From NCBI GenBank assembly GCA_963920525.1, contig OY986438.1, forward strand, positions 46,077,288-46,141,287: a DNA stretch of 64,000 bases, written 5' to 3'. Below are positions 33,612-45,879 of this stretch, piece after piece. The notes under the pieces are model-generated. The model did not search any database. It saw only the letters and a list, made by a program, of their open reading frames with translations, and had not been told where the DNA came from. How positions within the stretch are numbered: position 1 is the first letter of the stretch; the number at the start of each line of letters is the position of its first letter. Both the position numbers and the translations under genes were made by a program. The stretch comes from Dichetophora obliterata. Lineage: Eukaryota; Arthropoda; Insecta; Diptera; Sciomyzidae.

Positions 33612-35927
33612 ATCAATGATGGCCGCAATAGAAAGCTAGCTAAATCTTCTCTAAAATATTTTTTGAGAAAGTGGCATTCATGATATAAAGAAGATTCTAT
33701 TATAAACTTTGTTATTTTTTGACACTAGCGTCCACAGGCTGATGTTTAGCGTATATAGAAATTGCAAAAAAAAAAAAAAAATTATTTTTAACTTTAAGTA
33801 TTTGTAACTAGCTTTTTGAAATCTTTTTTCGCACTTAAGTAATATTCGTTCAAATTCTAAATTTATTTCAGTATAGAATTTTTTAAATTTTCCATTACAA
33901 ACGACGAAAGAAGTGGTAAAAATTAAACATTCGTTCAATGAATGCACAACCGAATTCATGGGTATGTTTTATAACTCAAGTAATCCATCGCTTTTAAATG
34001 TGTATTCATGAGTCCAGCCACTGAAGTTGTGTGGTGCGTCGTTGTGCCTCGTCTTCCGACAGAATGTGTACGTTCGTGCTATACAACAAAACTACCCGAG
34101 AGAAAACAAGAAGTGATGGAGCCACCGAGCAGTGAATGCGATCATGCGAGATGTTTAGAAATATATTTTGTGCAACCATCATTCAAGCGGCAGAGCTGAG
34201 AATTCATGAATACATTTATTAATTCAAATGATTGCAATAAAATTGTGTGGTTCGAGAAATGTGTGTGGAAAGAAAACATGCATATTGTATGGCATTTAAT
34301 GTTTTTGAAAACAAAATTTAAGGTTTCATTTATTTAATAATATTTTTGTATTATGTTCTTTGAGAATATTATTTAAGAAGTCTCTTTGTTCGTAAACATT
34401 TTTTTTGGAAACGACATCGCGCAATGTTAAGAATTTAACCGTTTCATCAGCCACTCAAACGCAGATTTTAAGAATTTTAAATTAATTTTTCAATTTTTAA
34501 GATTGGGGATGATGGATTTTAATGCAATTTAATCAAAGAATATATGGTAAGAAAACGGCACTTAAAACGAAAATATGCTGAAACGGATACAATTGTATAT
34601 ATAAAATACAATTATACCGCACATAAGTAATATTTTACGTTTGGTGAAAACTATTTCTAATACTTATATCTTTGAATCTATGAATATATATGAATAAATT
34701 ATATTTTAAAAAGTATATGTTCAATGATTTTCTTATATTATTTGCAAAATATATAATTTTTCACAGGTTATAATATCTTATAGCAGTTTCATACAATTTT
34801 ATTTGGTGGGGTTAAAAAACTATTTATCAAGTTATACATTTTGTCATGACAGTTTTTAGGCATTTTTTTTACCATAAAACAAGGGTTTGATATGTTCGTA
34901 GCTCTGGAATTTTAACACTTTTCTAACTAAAATCAGAAATATTTTTTAAATAACTGAAGAAATAAGAGAGAAACATAGTTTTATCAATTTCTTGTTTTTT
35001 TTTTGAGTTCGCAGTGCAAAAAACAGGCACTTTGAGTAGTCTCAAATAAGGCAAGTTTCATAGCTATAACTTTTTATCCGAATTTTGGTTTTTGCAATTT
35101 TTTGTAAAAATAGCTAAAATTTTTTGTAAAAATAGTAAAGTTACCCAAGATGTCATTTTTTAAATTTTACATTTTTGAATTTTTTTCGTAAAACACTCAA
35201 ACTCAAAATTCTACATTTTATTACTTACTAAAGATTTTACCGTTTTGGTTAAGTCACTTTGTATGAGAGGTAAGCGTAGTTTTAATCCGATTTTGCTCAT
35301 TTTCGAACTTGACCTCCATTTTTAAATAGAAAGCTAGTATATTGTATTTCGTTACGATAGCTAAAAAAATACGGCTGTAATCGTGACTACAGGCGGACAG
35401 ACGGACATGGCTAAATCGACTCAGGAGGTGATGCTGATCAAGAATATGTATACTTTTCTACGCCTCCTTATTGGCGTTACAAACGGAGTGACAAAGTTAA
35501 TATACCCCTATTACGTTTTTTAAACGTGGGGGTATAATTAAAGCGTTATATAGGTTTTATTAAACATTAAAAATTGTTTCGTTGAAATATGTTTAAGTTG
35601 TAAACAAATAAGTTTTTACTAAAATTTATTTTCCAATACAATTCAAACGTGTCAATTTCTCAAAATATTAGGAAAATACACTCAGAAAAAAGTTCGGCAT
35701 TTAAATCAAAAAACACATGTTTTTGTTTTAAAAATATGAAATTTCTTTAGTTTTAATGGAAGTTATTTTTGATTCAAAAGTACTTGCATTTCTTTAAAAA
35801 AATTGTGACTTTTGATTTAAAAGTGAAAATTTCTTTGTTTTATTTTATATATGGGCATTTCCAAACTGGCGTTACGGACGATTTGTACGAATAAATATTA
35901 AAAATCTTTAAGTTTTTTCTAAATGAC
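33612..35927. other. Non-coding stretch with a fly-type dispersed repeat
   Basis: No gene is recognised. Between about 34,850 and 35,535 the sequence reads like a common fly dispersed repeat. It has CAGGCGGACAGACGGACAT, then GGCTAAATCGACTCAG, GATGCTGATCAAGAATAT and a TATACCCC-type end. The class is not assigned. A short GC-richer patch at 34,000-34,200 with a 63-codon frame shows no family motif. Confidence 0.45.
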
Positions 35928-36065
35928 CTTGTTATTTATAATGTTGATTTTATATGATTTAAATACAAATTCTAAATGTTTGATAGTTTAAGTCATACTT
36001 GATTTTAAGTACAAATTCTAGTTGTTTGATAGTTTAAAATCGGTTATTGAGCTTTAGGTCAATGT
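35928..36065 (+). repeat. Hairpin-family repeat arm (GTTTGATAGTTTAAA), single copy
   Basis: The sequence containing TTCTAAATGTTTGATAGTTTAA and TTCTAGTTGTTTGATAG recurs as the two arms of a hairpin at 61072-61203 and 61288-61419. Here only one arm is present, running into the GCTTT/AAC-rich part of the SINE-like unit at 36066. Confidence 0.6.
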
Positions 36066-36500
36066 TAGAACAATTAATTGTTTTAACGAATCTTTTCAAA
36101 GAAACAACAACAACAACAACAACAACAACGTTTTTCCAATATGAAAAGGAAAAAATCACTAGCTGATTTTATTCCAATTTTGGCCCTGCTAAAGGCTTCA
36201 TCAGAAATCTTTGTGATACCCACGCAAGTGCACACTAGCGCACTGCACTACAGAGGCGATGAGTTTTTAAGTGTCAATTTCTCAGTTTTTCTCCCATTTC
36301 ATATTTACAAAACAACTTCAGTAACCATGCTTTGTTAGTGGTAGACTTCCAGCAGACTGTTGAACTCCATAATAATAACATAAGCATGAAGATCAAAGTA
36401 AAGCAAAAATACAACAACAAAAGTGAAAATATGAAATGGGAGAAAAACTGAGAAATTGACACTTAAAATCTCATCAGCTCTGTGGTGCAGTGCGCTAGTG
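36066..36500. repeat. SINE-like family 3 copy with internal inverted duplication
   Basis: The block ACGAATC-x-CAAAGAAACAACAAC, then TCACTAGCTGATTTTATT and GGCCCTGCTAAAGGCTTCATCAG, matches 60650-60770. After it comes a degenerate minus-strand tRNA-like segment (36215-36260). A segment of about 60 bp (36250-36310) then recurs inverted at 36424-36490, including a second A-box-like GTGGTGCAGTGCGCTAGTG. An AAC microsatellite sits at 36104-36130. The unit at 60640-60990 has the same parts without the inverted duplication. Confidence 0.55.
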
Positions 36501-37210
36501 CGTGCTTTTTTTATATTTGCGTAGTTATTAAGTAGCACAATATTAAGTAAAAACAATTACAACAATTAACCCTAAGGATCTAAAGATATAAGCAAAAATA
36601 TGTGCTGGCGTTACGTTACATAAAACGGAAGTGATTTCTGACATGGATTACAAAATTTGCAAAACTCTCTGGATTGGGCAAGACTTTTTGTATAAAGCTT
36701 CTTTTAGAAGTTTTGAAAATAACATAAGTTTTTTTCCAAGTGATCAAATTTAAAAATCTTTTCTGGGTTTTTTTTTATTAGGATTTTTGTTCTGGCGTCA
36801 CGTTACTGGTGTTACGTTACAAAAATTTCCATAACAGTTTAATTGGGTTTTTAAGAAATTAGGTAGTTAAGTAATTATATAATTAAGTAATAAAAAAAAT
36901 TTAATATATTGTCCTTTCCTTGCCTAAACCATTTTTTCATTATCTCTAGCCAATGCCTTCCATTTTTACTAAAACAAAAAAGCTTACGAAACATTTACGA
37001 AAACTAAAAACTACATTTGTGAAACAGTGCAGACGATTTGATCATCATGGTTAATGAATTTATGTAGAAATTGCTGAAACTAATAAAATTAGAATAATTC
37101 TCTTAAATAATATAATAAAATAATAAGTTTTTAATAAGTTTTAATATTTTGGTCGCGGTAGACTTTTTTCTGGAAATACCCATATTTTTTTTTTAAAAAT
37201 TAATTACATA
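36501..37210. other. Non-coding stretch with repeated GGCGTTACGTTAC motif
   Basis: No gene is recognised. CTGGCGTTACGTTAC appears near 36604, and CTGGCGTCACGTTACTGG followed by GTTACGTTAC near 36792. A related CTGGCGTTACGG lies at about 35869, outside the intervening SINE-like copy. Confidence 0.4.
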
Positions 37211-37493
37211 CTCAGAAAAAGCGCACAAAAATGAAATAATAGTTGCTCAATATTTAAGAAAATTTTACTTGTTTTAGCCAAGGAAGTTTTTTTTCTAAAT
37301 CTAAATTTTTCTTTAAAAGAAATAATTTTTCCCTGAAAGAAATAATAAAAACTTTGTTTAGAAATTTATTTTTTTCTACCAAAGAAAAATTTCCATTTGA
37401 AAAAAACAAACAATTTCTTGGAGCTTAAACAAGTAAAATTTTCTTAATTATTGAGTAAATTTTTTTTTATTTTAGTATGCTTTTTTCTTAGAG
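37211..37493. mobile_element. 283-bp foldback MITE with TA duplication
   Basis: The arms begin CTCAGAAAAAGC on the left and, read inward from the right, CTCTAAGAAAAAAGC, and remain complementary for about 65 bp (TAAGAAAATTTTACTTG in both). TA lies on both sides (37209-37210 and 37494-37495), suggesting a Tc1/mariner-type insertion. No ORF is present. Confidence 0.65.
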
Positions 37494-38083
37494 TATATAC
37501 AAATTCATTAAGTTTAACTTTTAACGCTTTTCAATACGAAACATATTATAAAAATAAAGTGTGTGACCAAATTAATAAAAAAGTATACGTATAGTTTTTG
37601 TGTAACGCATTATTTAAATAATATTATGAAATAGTTCCCTTTTTAAAATGTTTCAAAATTCTCAGAAGACAAACTCGAGGCCTTAAACAATAAGAATTTC
37701 ACTTTTATCTTCACTATTCCTTTAACTGTTAATTTTTTTATTATTTTTAAATTTTAAACATTTAAAAAAAGAATTTTATTGCGTTTAATAGCTATTAAAA
37801 TTTGTAGAACACTATTTCGATTTTCAAAAAATGATTATTTCCGGTTGCTTCAATAACTTATAAATAGTATAAAATCAATTTTAATTTTTTTACGTGTATT
37901 TTATTGTAAAAGAAGATCTTTCAATTATAAAAATTATTTTCAATTTTTTTCAGTCAGTTGCGATTCCGTGACTAATCCCGGCATTCCGGGATTGAAATTT
38001 ACCTTGGAAAAAATAAAATGGGTCAAATTAAAACATTTATTGTGATAAAACTACAAAACAAAGGAATTTTTTGTCTTTTTACT
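37494..38083. other. AT-rich stretch, nothing recognised
   Basis: No exon, RNA gene or structured repeat was recognised, apart from poly-T runs and short A/T repeats. Confidence 0.4.
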
Positions 38084-38370
38084 TCATTTAAAACATTTAT
38101 TTTGGGGAGACTATAATACATAGACTTAATTTTTTACGTAAGTAATAAAAAAAAAAATATTCCAAAATGTTTTAATTATATACTTAGTAGTTCTGGTATA
38201 GATTGTAGTGACAAGTACCCTTGTGACCCTGGCTGAGAACGAAGAAGATGGAGCTTTTAAAAACAAAAACAAAAATATTTTGGAATACTGTTTTTTGTAT
38301 TATTTACGTTAAAAAAATTAAGTCTCTATATATTATAGTCTATTCAAAATAAATGCTTTAAATTGAGGAA
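38084..38370. mobile_element. Hairpin MITE-like element with arms of about 90 bp
   Basis: The left arm (about 38084-38180) and right arm (about 38266-38370) are inverted copies that share ACATTTATTTTG, AGACTATAATA, ACTTAATTTTTT and TATTCCAAAAT blocks. The 85-bp loop is distinctly more GC-rich (GTGACAAGTACCCTTGTGAC). Exact ends and target duplication are unclear. Confidence 0.6.
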
Positions 38371-38736
38371 GATTTTTTTAAACGTGCAATGTAACTTTAA
38401 AAAAAACTAATCTATTCATATCTAAACAATTATGCGATATTACTGCAGGTATCATATTAATACAATTTTACAAGTGGCACTACTGATCTTTCGCATCATT
38501 TCTAAAAAAAACATAGAGATCGAAATATATATATACGCGTATAAAATACCAGTGCTATTAAGAGTTTAATCAACAAACCTTAAATAAATCTTTCAAACAA
38601 AGTATATTATTTTAAAAAAGTATAGATGATTTCAATGTTTCTGAGTAACAATAAAACATTATGTCTCATACTATTTCAAACTTAACTAGTTTGGTTGTCA
38701 TATTGCGCATTTAAGTAATTTAATATTATTTTCATT

Positions 38737-38868
38737 GGCCCATTATTATAAACAAAATAAAAGTCGACTCCAAATATAGTATTTTTGACAGTTTTTTAAT
38801 ACAATTTGTTGTCAAAAAGCTTGCACAAAATTGAGAATCGACTTTTATTTTGTTTATGATAATGGGGC
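38737..38868. mobile_element. 132-bp MITE
   Basis: The 31-bp terminal inverted repeats differ at about two positions. They begin GGCCCATTATTATAAACAAA on the left and GCCCCATTATCATAAACAAA inward from the right, and end in AAAAGTCGA. ATT flanks both ends (38734-38736 and 38869-38871). The right flank is AT-rich, so the duplication is suggestive only. Confidence 0.7.
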
Positions 38869-38871
38869 ATT

Positions 38872-41344
38872 AAATGCATTTTTCAAATTAAATTTTATAA
38901 ATAAAAAAAAACATTTAAGACAACTTTAGAGTTCTGAAATATGAAGCTTATGCCCATGCATTTTACTTGAGTTCTTTCTAAAATTCAAATCATTTGAATG
39001 CAACCACCACACCCATCTCTCGGGCACTAACATACCTCACCCGTGCCATCATTTTTCAGTACAACCTTCACTCATTCCACACAAGCAATGAACAATGTGT
39101 AGTGGGTTCTGCTGAGTGCGATCCATGGTGAGAACAAAGATTTCGCTATTCTCATTCTCAATGAACTCCATCCCTCTTTTTCATGAACTCGCGAAAGAAT
39201 TGAATGACGCCATGACTCAAAATTTCAGAGTGTCTCTTGGGTAGCTTTTTATGCATTCATGCAGATGTCTAGTAAAAATATATTTTAGCATGATTAAAAT
39301 ATGTATTTATTGAAAGAAAATCAGATGTGAAAATTTTCACAAAAAAAAAAAAACTTACAAAAACAATGCAAACATTTTAAATAAATAGCAATATTCCGAG
39401 AAAAATAGTTAATATTAACGATCTCATCAATAAAGATATTTTCAGTCGCAAATAGAAAAAAGCATTGTGCTTACATAAAAAAATATATTTAAAAAGCTGA
39501 TTTTCATAAAGGGAGAGATCGGAAAGTTTACAGATTTTTTATCCAAGGTATTCTAGAAGAGCAGAAAAATAAATACACTTGTATCGGCGTTTTAAAAATA
39601 CTAAACATAATTTTTTTAACTTTTTTATACTTAAAAAAGGGCGCTAAAGGGCGAAAAATTAAAAAAAAAATTTCTCAGTAAATTTTACTTGATATTTGCT
39701 AACGAAAAATCATGCCAAAGATATTTATTTCTTTTTTTTTGCAATTTTCTTACTTTTGAGATTTAAACATTTATTAAAAATTACTCAGACGTAGACTTGT
39801 AAATGAATTTTAGAATAACTTAGACATAAAATACCATATTTGTATTTGGGCTTGTATTTTTCGTCCAGAATCCGTTAATTAAAGTCTGCAATTATTTTAG
39901 ATGTAAGACTGTGCTATGGTTCCAGGATGCGTAAAGCAATGAGTTGCTACCGCTCTTCTGAGTTTTCTTTGCTATGAGTTTACCATTTTAAAATATTCAG
40001 AGCGTATGCGGATAAAATATTCACTCCTCTTTGAATTCATCAAGTGAGAAATTTTAAAAGAGCGACAACGTGTTTAATATGAAATATGTTGAGTTTTCAT
40101 CGCTCGTGAATTTTGATACGATAAACTCATTGAATTGCTCGCTTTCATTTGATGCAAAACTTAAGTTAAACGCATCGCTCATAATAAATTGAAAGGATTT
40201 AAATGAATGATATTAAGTATTTTTCCTAGTAATATATTTAATTAAAATAACTTAAAAAATCATTATATTTTATGAAATTATAAGAAACTTAGGTATATAA
40301 ACAAAAAGATACGTTTTTAAAATTGATTAAGTACTAAAATATTTCATTACAAATCGCAAAAAAAATATAGTTCATCATAAAAAAGTATTTATTTTTAATT
40401 AACAAAATCACTCGTTGAGTCAATAAATCAGCAAAATTCCAATAAAATGAGTTTATCTTTGCAAAAACTCGCGAGTGATAAACAATGAATGTACAACAAA
40501 GAGCAGGCATTGTTCAACTCAATTTTTTTAAGGAAGAAAAAGTTGTTTCGATTATGCTGTGAATATTAAACATAAAAACGCTCAAGTTTTTTTCTTCACG
40601 AATGAGGAAAGCAATTGAATAATATTGATGAGGAGGAGTGCAATTTTTCTCTTCAATTGTGAGTTCTTGCGGACCCTGAAAAGTTCTCAAATTGAAAAAT
40701 TGGTTTATTGCAAAATTTAGTATAGTAATAAGGCAATTTTTATAACAATTTTAGCAATATTGTTTGAATTTTTCTCAGACATCTACTACGAAAACGGTTG
40801 GTCCTTCAGAAATATTATACAAGTATATTTTTGAGTAAAACCAGCTGAAACACAAGTTAATGGTAGTTAAAATTGCCGCATAGACGAAAGTTTATACGAT
40901 ATTTTAAATGGAACAGATTTTTGTGATCTTTCCTTTTTCCATCAATATTTTTTCACATTTAATGTAATTTCTCAATAGAAGTTTTACACGCCAAAATAAA
41001 TGACTTGAGTATAATAATTAATATTTATTGGGGCTATTGGGCAATAATGAAATTATGCTCTTATAAATTTTGATCTGGTCAGAAAACTTCTCTTAAGTCT
41101 TGTTTTTCTATGCTAAAGGAGCTTGAATATGAGCCGTTTTTTTAATTGCAATGATATTGTGTTATATTCTGTGTTTGAAAATTTCTAGCTAAGCCCATGA
41201 TATTAGTTGTAATAATACTTTAATTATAATATATAATATAATATATAATATATTATATATATTATATATTAATATAATATATTATAATATATAAATAAAT
41301 TAATTTCTTTAAAAAAAATGAAACAAAGCATGCGCCTTATACAA
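38872..41344. other. Non-coding stretch with recurring CTCGC/ATGAGTTT motifs
   Basis: No gene is recognised. From about 39,000 to 40,700, strings such as GAACTCGCGAAAG, ATTGCTCGCTTTCATTTGA, AACTCGCGAGTGATAAAC and ATGAGTTTATC recur without a clear period. This suggests decayed repeats or a cluster of binding-site-like motifs. An almost pure A/T palindromic tract lies at about 41213-41300. Confidence 0.4.
41213..41300. repeat. TATAA-rich self-complementary tract
   Basis: This is a tract of alternating TATAAT/ATTATA units. It can fold on itself and is a typical unstable AT microsatellite. Confidence 0.8.
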
Positions 41345-41697
41345 ACAAGGTTTGGTCATTGACCTGAAAGGAAAGGGATAGATTTGTTTAGAGGAATTGA
41401 TTGGAGCCATACGTAAATTATTGATTAGGCGAAACAACTGTGAAAGACATTTGAATTGCTTTTAACCGAGGCTAGTGTTATGCCTTGCCTTAACCTCAGG
41501 AACCATTTCCAGCCCTTAGTCGTTCCTGCACTTTAATTCCACATTTTCCACAATTTAACTGTGGATTTTTAGTTTTCCATAATTCTTAAATGTAGAAAAG
41601 AACAAAGAAAGTGAAAAGAACCATGCTTGAACCTGGATTCCAACCAGGGCCCTCTGGGTTGATAGTCTAGCGAACTCTCCACTAGACTACAAAGGCC
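41345..41697 (-). repeat. tRNA-derived SINE (family 1), minus-strand copy
   Basis: The head at the right end reads on the minus strand GTAGTCTAGTGGAGAGTTCG (A box), then CTGGTTGGAATCCAGG (B-box-like with one change). The body contains CCTGAGGTTAAGGCA and CATAACACTAGCCTCGG, which align with the copies at 17.5 and 27.5 kb. More diverged than the 27.5-kb copy. No clean target duplication was found. Confidence 0.65.
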
Positions 41698-41774
41698 GAC
41701 AATGACAAGTAATTTAATGTTAAGTTAATATATTTATGAATTTATATCTATCTTCTTCTATATTATTACATAAA

Positions 41775-41930
41775 AGTAAAGTGCAAAATTTAATGTTACT
41801 ATTTTATTTCAAAAGCAGTAGGTCGAATTTAATGGGCAAAATTGTAAAATGTCATATTTGTGCTATAGTTTTAATAATATGCATGTTTAACTAAAGTGTA
41901 CAATTAAGATATATATAATTGCAGAGCAGG
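41775..41930 (+). repeat. Dispersed repeat of about 150 bp, copy 2
   Basis: This is the counterpart of 22330-22480, in the same orientation. It shares AGTGCAAAATTTAATGTTAC and ATATTTGTGCTATAGTTTTA. In both places the copy lies within about 100 bp of ATA-rich sequence. Confidence 0.55.
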
Positions 41931-44900
41931 TTCTAAAATAAAACAAAAGAAAAGAAGACATTTGTTTTCTTTAACATGTGTGTCAATTAGTTGCAAGCTG
42001 AGGACTTTTCCATCCTAGTTCCTTTTTAGAAAATAGAGAAAAACTAATAAACTTCAAAGTTCACATAAATTTAACCAGTTTTTTGTATGTTGTTTAAGTA
42101 GTCTGTTTCATCATCGCATATTAAAAAGCACAATAAAAAACAGAGTAATTATAATTAAATTAGTTAAATTTAAACGTAATAGAACTGTTTTAACACTGAA
42201 CAGCTGAAAAAGAACGATTTAGTAAGACAATTAAAGAAAAAGTTACACTTATTTATTAAGGTTACCTTTGAAAATAGGTACGTCTCAACATCTCAAACAC
42301 TTTAACAATACTGGGTAGGTAATGACCATTCCCTAATGAGAATGGCATATAAATCGGCACAATTATTTGGAATGGACTTCATCTGCTAATCATTGTCCGC
42401 AAACAAATAAGCACAAAGGAATAGAAGCATTTTGCTACAAAATATGGAATAGAACTGTTTTGGTACTAACAAGTCGTTGGAATAGAATCTTTTTGCTTAT
42501 AAATATAGTTTTTTGAAATCGTTTTTGAAAAAACTGTTTAAGCAAATAAAATGACATGATTTATATGTGTTTTAAACTTCCAAACATTATGCAATCACTT
42601 TTAAAATTTTTTAAATTTTTGAGGTAGATATCGTTTTCCAACCAAACGAAATATGTATTGTCTTAAAGAGACTGATAAAAAAACTGCTGTGGCGAGGGCG
42701 TGGACAACAGCGGCGTTCTATTTGTACTATAAAAGAGTATAACTACTACTGTACTTATGATTACTTAAATAAATAAAATAAATTCCAGTAAATAAATAAC
42801 ATTAGTTAGTACGCTACACGATGAGTTTGGAAATCTTAAAGATCTATTCAGTTTTTTATAATTTTAAATTTATTAATGCATTATTTATTTGTTGCAGATA
42901 TTAGTATAATAGGAACAAGTTTCAATTTAAATTTATTTCAATTAATTGTAAATTACACATTTTTTTTTATAATAGTAGGTGATAAATTTTGTTTTTCCTT
43001 TTGTCAAACAACAATCTTCATTGAAATTCGTAAGCTTTTATTGCTGCAAAAATAACTTCAGAATTATGTATTTCTGTTCATAAGTCTGTTCTTGTTCTTG
43101 TCACAGCCTTTTTCTTCTTAATTAATAATTTTATATATCTCAAAATCAACATGCGAACCACGTTCCGTAGTCCAGCTACGTATAAAAATATCCTTATTTT
43201 ATACTAAATTAATTTCAGTCATTTACACCTTAAATTAAAATACTGTGAAACCAAAGTCAGGCAACCTGTGTACCACCTAGTATATTGCAAGGCGTTGCTC
43301 ATGACTTTATTTGCCACACCTCAGCGGAAGCATTAACAATATTTCCACAGCCACTTGTTGTTGCCTGTTGGCTAACCTAGCAGCCAAATTGCGGCTGCTG
43401 TTGAAGGTTGGCTGGCTAAAGGAAAAAAAAAGCGCCTGCAACAATTTTAAAGCCACTAAGGAACAAAGTAATTTTTTTGCAGCTTTATTTTGGTTTGGTT
43501 TCTGTGCTTTTTTTGCCGACAAATATCAATATTTATTCAAACGATAACACTTCATGATTTACTCCTGCGGTTGTTCGATATCTTCTCTACTGGTAGCAAC
43601 AAAAACACCACAACTAGCTGGTAGTAGTTGTCGTTGTTGTTGCTGTTGTTGTAATCATAACAAAGTTGTTGTAAGAAAAAACCGATACGCTGCAATTTTT
43701 TCTATTAAGAGCTCAACAGCATTGCAGACAGCTACTGCAAAACGCAGTCAGGCGCAGCAGCAGCAATCGAACATGCGGAGCAACACTTGCAGACATTCGG
43801 GCGATGCACACCGGAAAAACATAGCTGGGACAAACACCGAGGAGCAGAGAAGCAAACAGACCGACACTCAGCTAGACAAACATACAGAAAGTAGCAATTT
43901 TCACGTTAACGCCTCAATTTGAACTCACTTAAATCGTAGGTTGTCGGCCAAATTGCATGATAAGCAGCAGATTGCGCGTTGTTTGTTGCCCATGCGAAGC
44001 AGTAACAGCATTGATGGAGGAGTGCAGCGGATAACAGGATGCGACGGATGAAAACTATAACATGTTGGACATAATAAACATTAGCATAAATTTAGACAAA
44101 ACTGCGCCGATAAAAACTAACTAACTGGCTGATTGCTAATATTAGCTGATATGGTAGTAGCTGGCAACAAATGCAGGCATGCAAGAAAAATGGCAGCAAC
44201 AAATCGTATGTTAAACAAACAGCACAAGAAAAAGAGTAGCAGCAACAAAAACATCAACAGCAGCAGAACAACATCAACAGCAGCAGAACAGCGGCAACAG
44301 AAGTTGTGTTGTTGCTATGGGAAATAAAAGTTGTAAGCAATATTTTTCCACTTATGCAAATTTAACGCTGTATTTAAGCTTATAAATAAAACGAGTTGTT
44401 GTTTTTTACACTCTCCTTCAGAAGAATAATTTTTCTAGCATTTGTAAATTTATTATTTATTGACTTGTTTTTGGTGCAACTGCTACATGTGCCGACTTGC
44501 ATGTTGTTGCTGATCAGAATTAAAGCAGAAAAGCGAGCCTAGAGTTATTTAAAAATCAGTATGAAAATTTAAAATCGTAGTGCTAAAGAGTGTCGAAAAT
44601 GATCGTAAAACTGACAAGTATTTGCTTTACTTTCTAAAATTCAAACTAGGCAATTATTTTTAATAGTTTTCAAAGCCTTCAGCGTATTAAAGCGCTAATA
44701 TGCATGTCGTTGCATGGGCACAAATTCTCATCAAAATTTAAGCGAAGAAGTAGGCAGTTTAAAATTTATCATGAAAACTTAAACCTGCATAACTTTAATA
44801 TATTTCAAATGTTTTAACGAGGCAATTATTATTAATATTTTTTCTCACCTTTCAGTACATTAAAAAGAGGTGCCATACGCACGCATGCGCTACACACTTT

Positions 44901-45879
44901 CACACAGAGAGCGGAGCAGCAATGGCCATTCTTGGAATGCCATGCCGAACATACCAGAGATCATGTAGAACACCAACAACAACACAACATGACGACTGTC
45001 CATTCATTGTCAGTCAACAACTTGTACTCCAGATGAGTAGCTCCGAAGTACCCGAAATGGTAACAAACAATTATATAAACTTATGCGAAACACTTTTAAG
45101 TAATTTTCAGCTACATTTATAGCAGCAAGATTGTTCTTCTAAGCTTATTCTAGTAAGCACTCATCACTAAACATGGACTAGCAGCAACACTTAAAGATTC
45201 CTAGTCAAAGATATGTAGTGCATAATGCAGTAGAGTGGAAAAAGCACACATACACACACACACATAATAACAACTACTTTTGCTGCTCAAAACTACTGCT
45301 AATTTTGTTGCTTATGCCGCTTTCTGCATATTTGGTAGCTCACAGAAATAGCCACACACCACACATAAACAAATGTACGAGTGGACAATGAGCGCTTTTT
45401 TTTCTTTCACCTGTTCGCCCAGACAAGTGTTAATAATGCCGATTTTGGCATTACTCTTGCATCCATAATTGTTGCTGATTACTGATAAAAATTGAGATAT
45501 TAATTAAATGTTGACAGATTGTCATGCGATAGGCTTAAGAAAAATTGTGTTGTTCCAACACTATGTTTATATCTTCTAATATTTCTTATATGATTTATGC
45601 GCTGATTAGTGATAAAAATTTACCATATAAAATTCATGGAGCTTAAATGGTTTTAATTGCAATAATTGGCATCACTTTGATATGCGGCTCCAAAACTGGA
45701 AAACGGAATATTATGGAGACGTCTAGTCGATTGGTTATCAATTTTGAAGCAAGTGCTTGTGGCATTTTTTTTAATGTAAAGACGCTAAGGTATAGTAAGG
45801 TTAGGCTAGTATTTTTAATAATTTTTTTAATGCTTTGGTTAAGTCCCATGGATATTTGTATGCCGAGTAAATAACTTAC
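41931..45879. other. Host-like DNA with opa-type (CAG/CAA) runs
   Basis: No convincing exon. From 43,300 to 45,400 the sequence is richer in GC and in CAACA, CAGCAG and GTTGTTG runs, like untranslated or intronic DNA of fly developmental genes. Frames at 43554-43922 and 44133-44327 (plus) and 43307-43522 (minus) are low-complexity Gln/Ser/Cys/Lys translations of those runs. A 66-codon frame at 44922-45122 is less repetitive but matches no family I know. A real 5' UTR or small exon here cannot be excluded. Confidence 0.4.

Noticed and set aside
34008..34199. 63-codon frame in a GC-richer patch
   Set aside because: No motif. The patch is short and the surrounding DNA is AT-rich; chance frame.
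43554..43922. 122-codon frame with Cys and Gln runs
   Set aside because: It is produced by GTT/GCAGCAG repeats. No splice sites or family resemblance support an exon.
44922..45122. 66-codon frame of fairly normal composition
   Set aside because: This is the least unlikely host exon candidate, but no motif, splice context or homology could be recognised. Left inside the non-coding entry.
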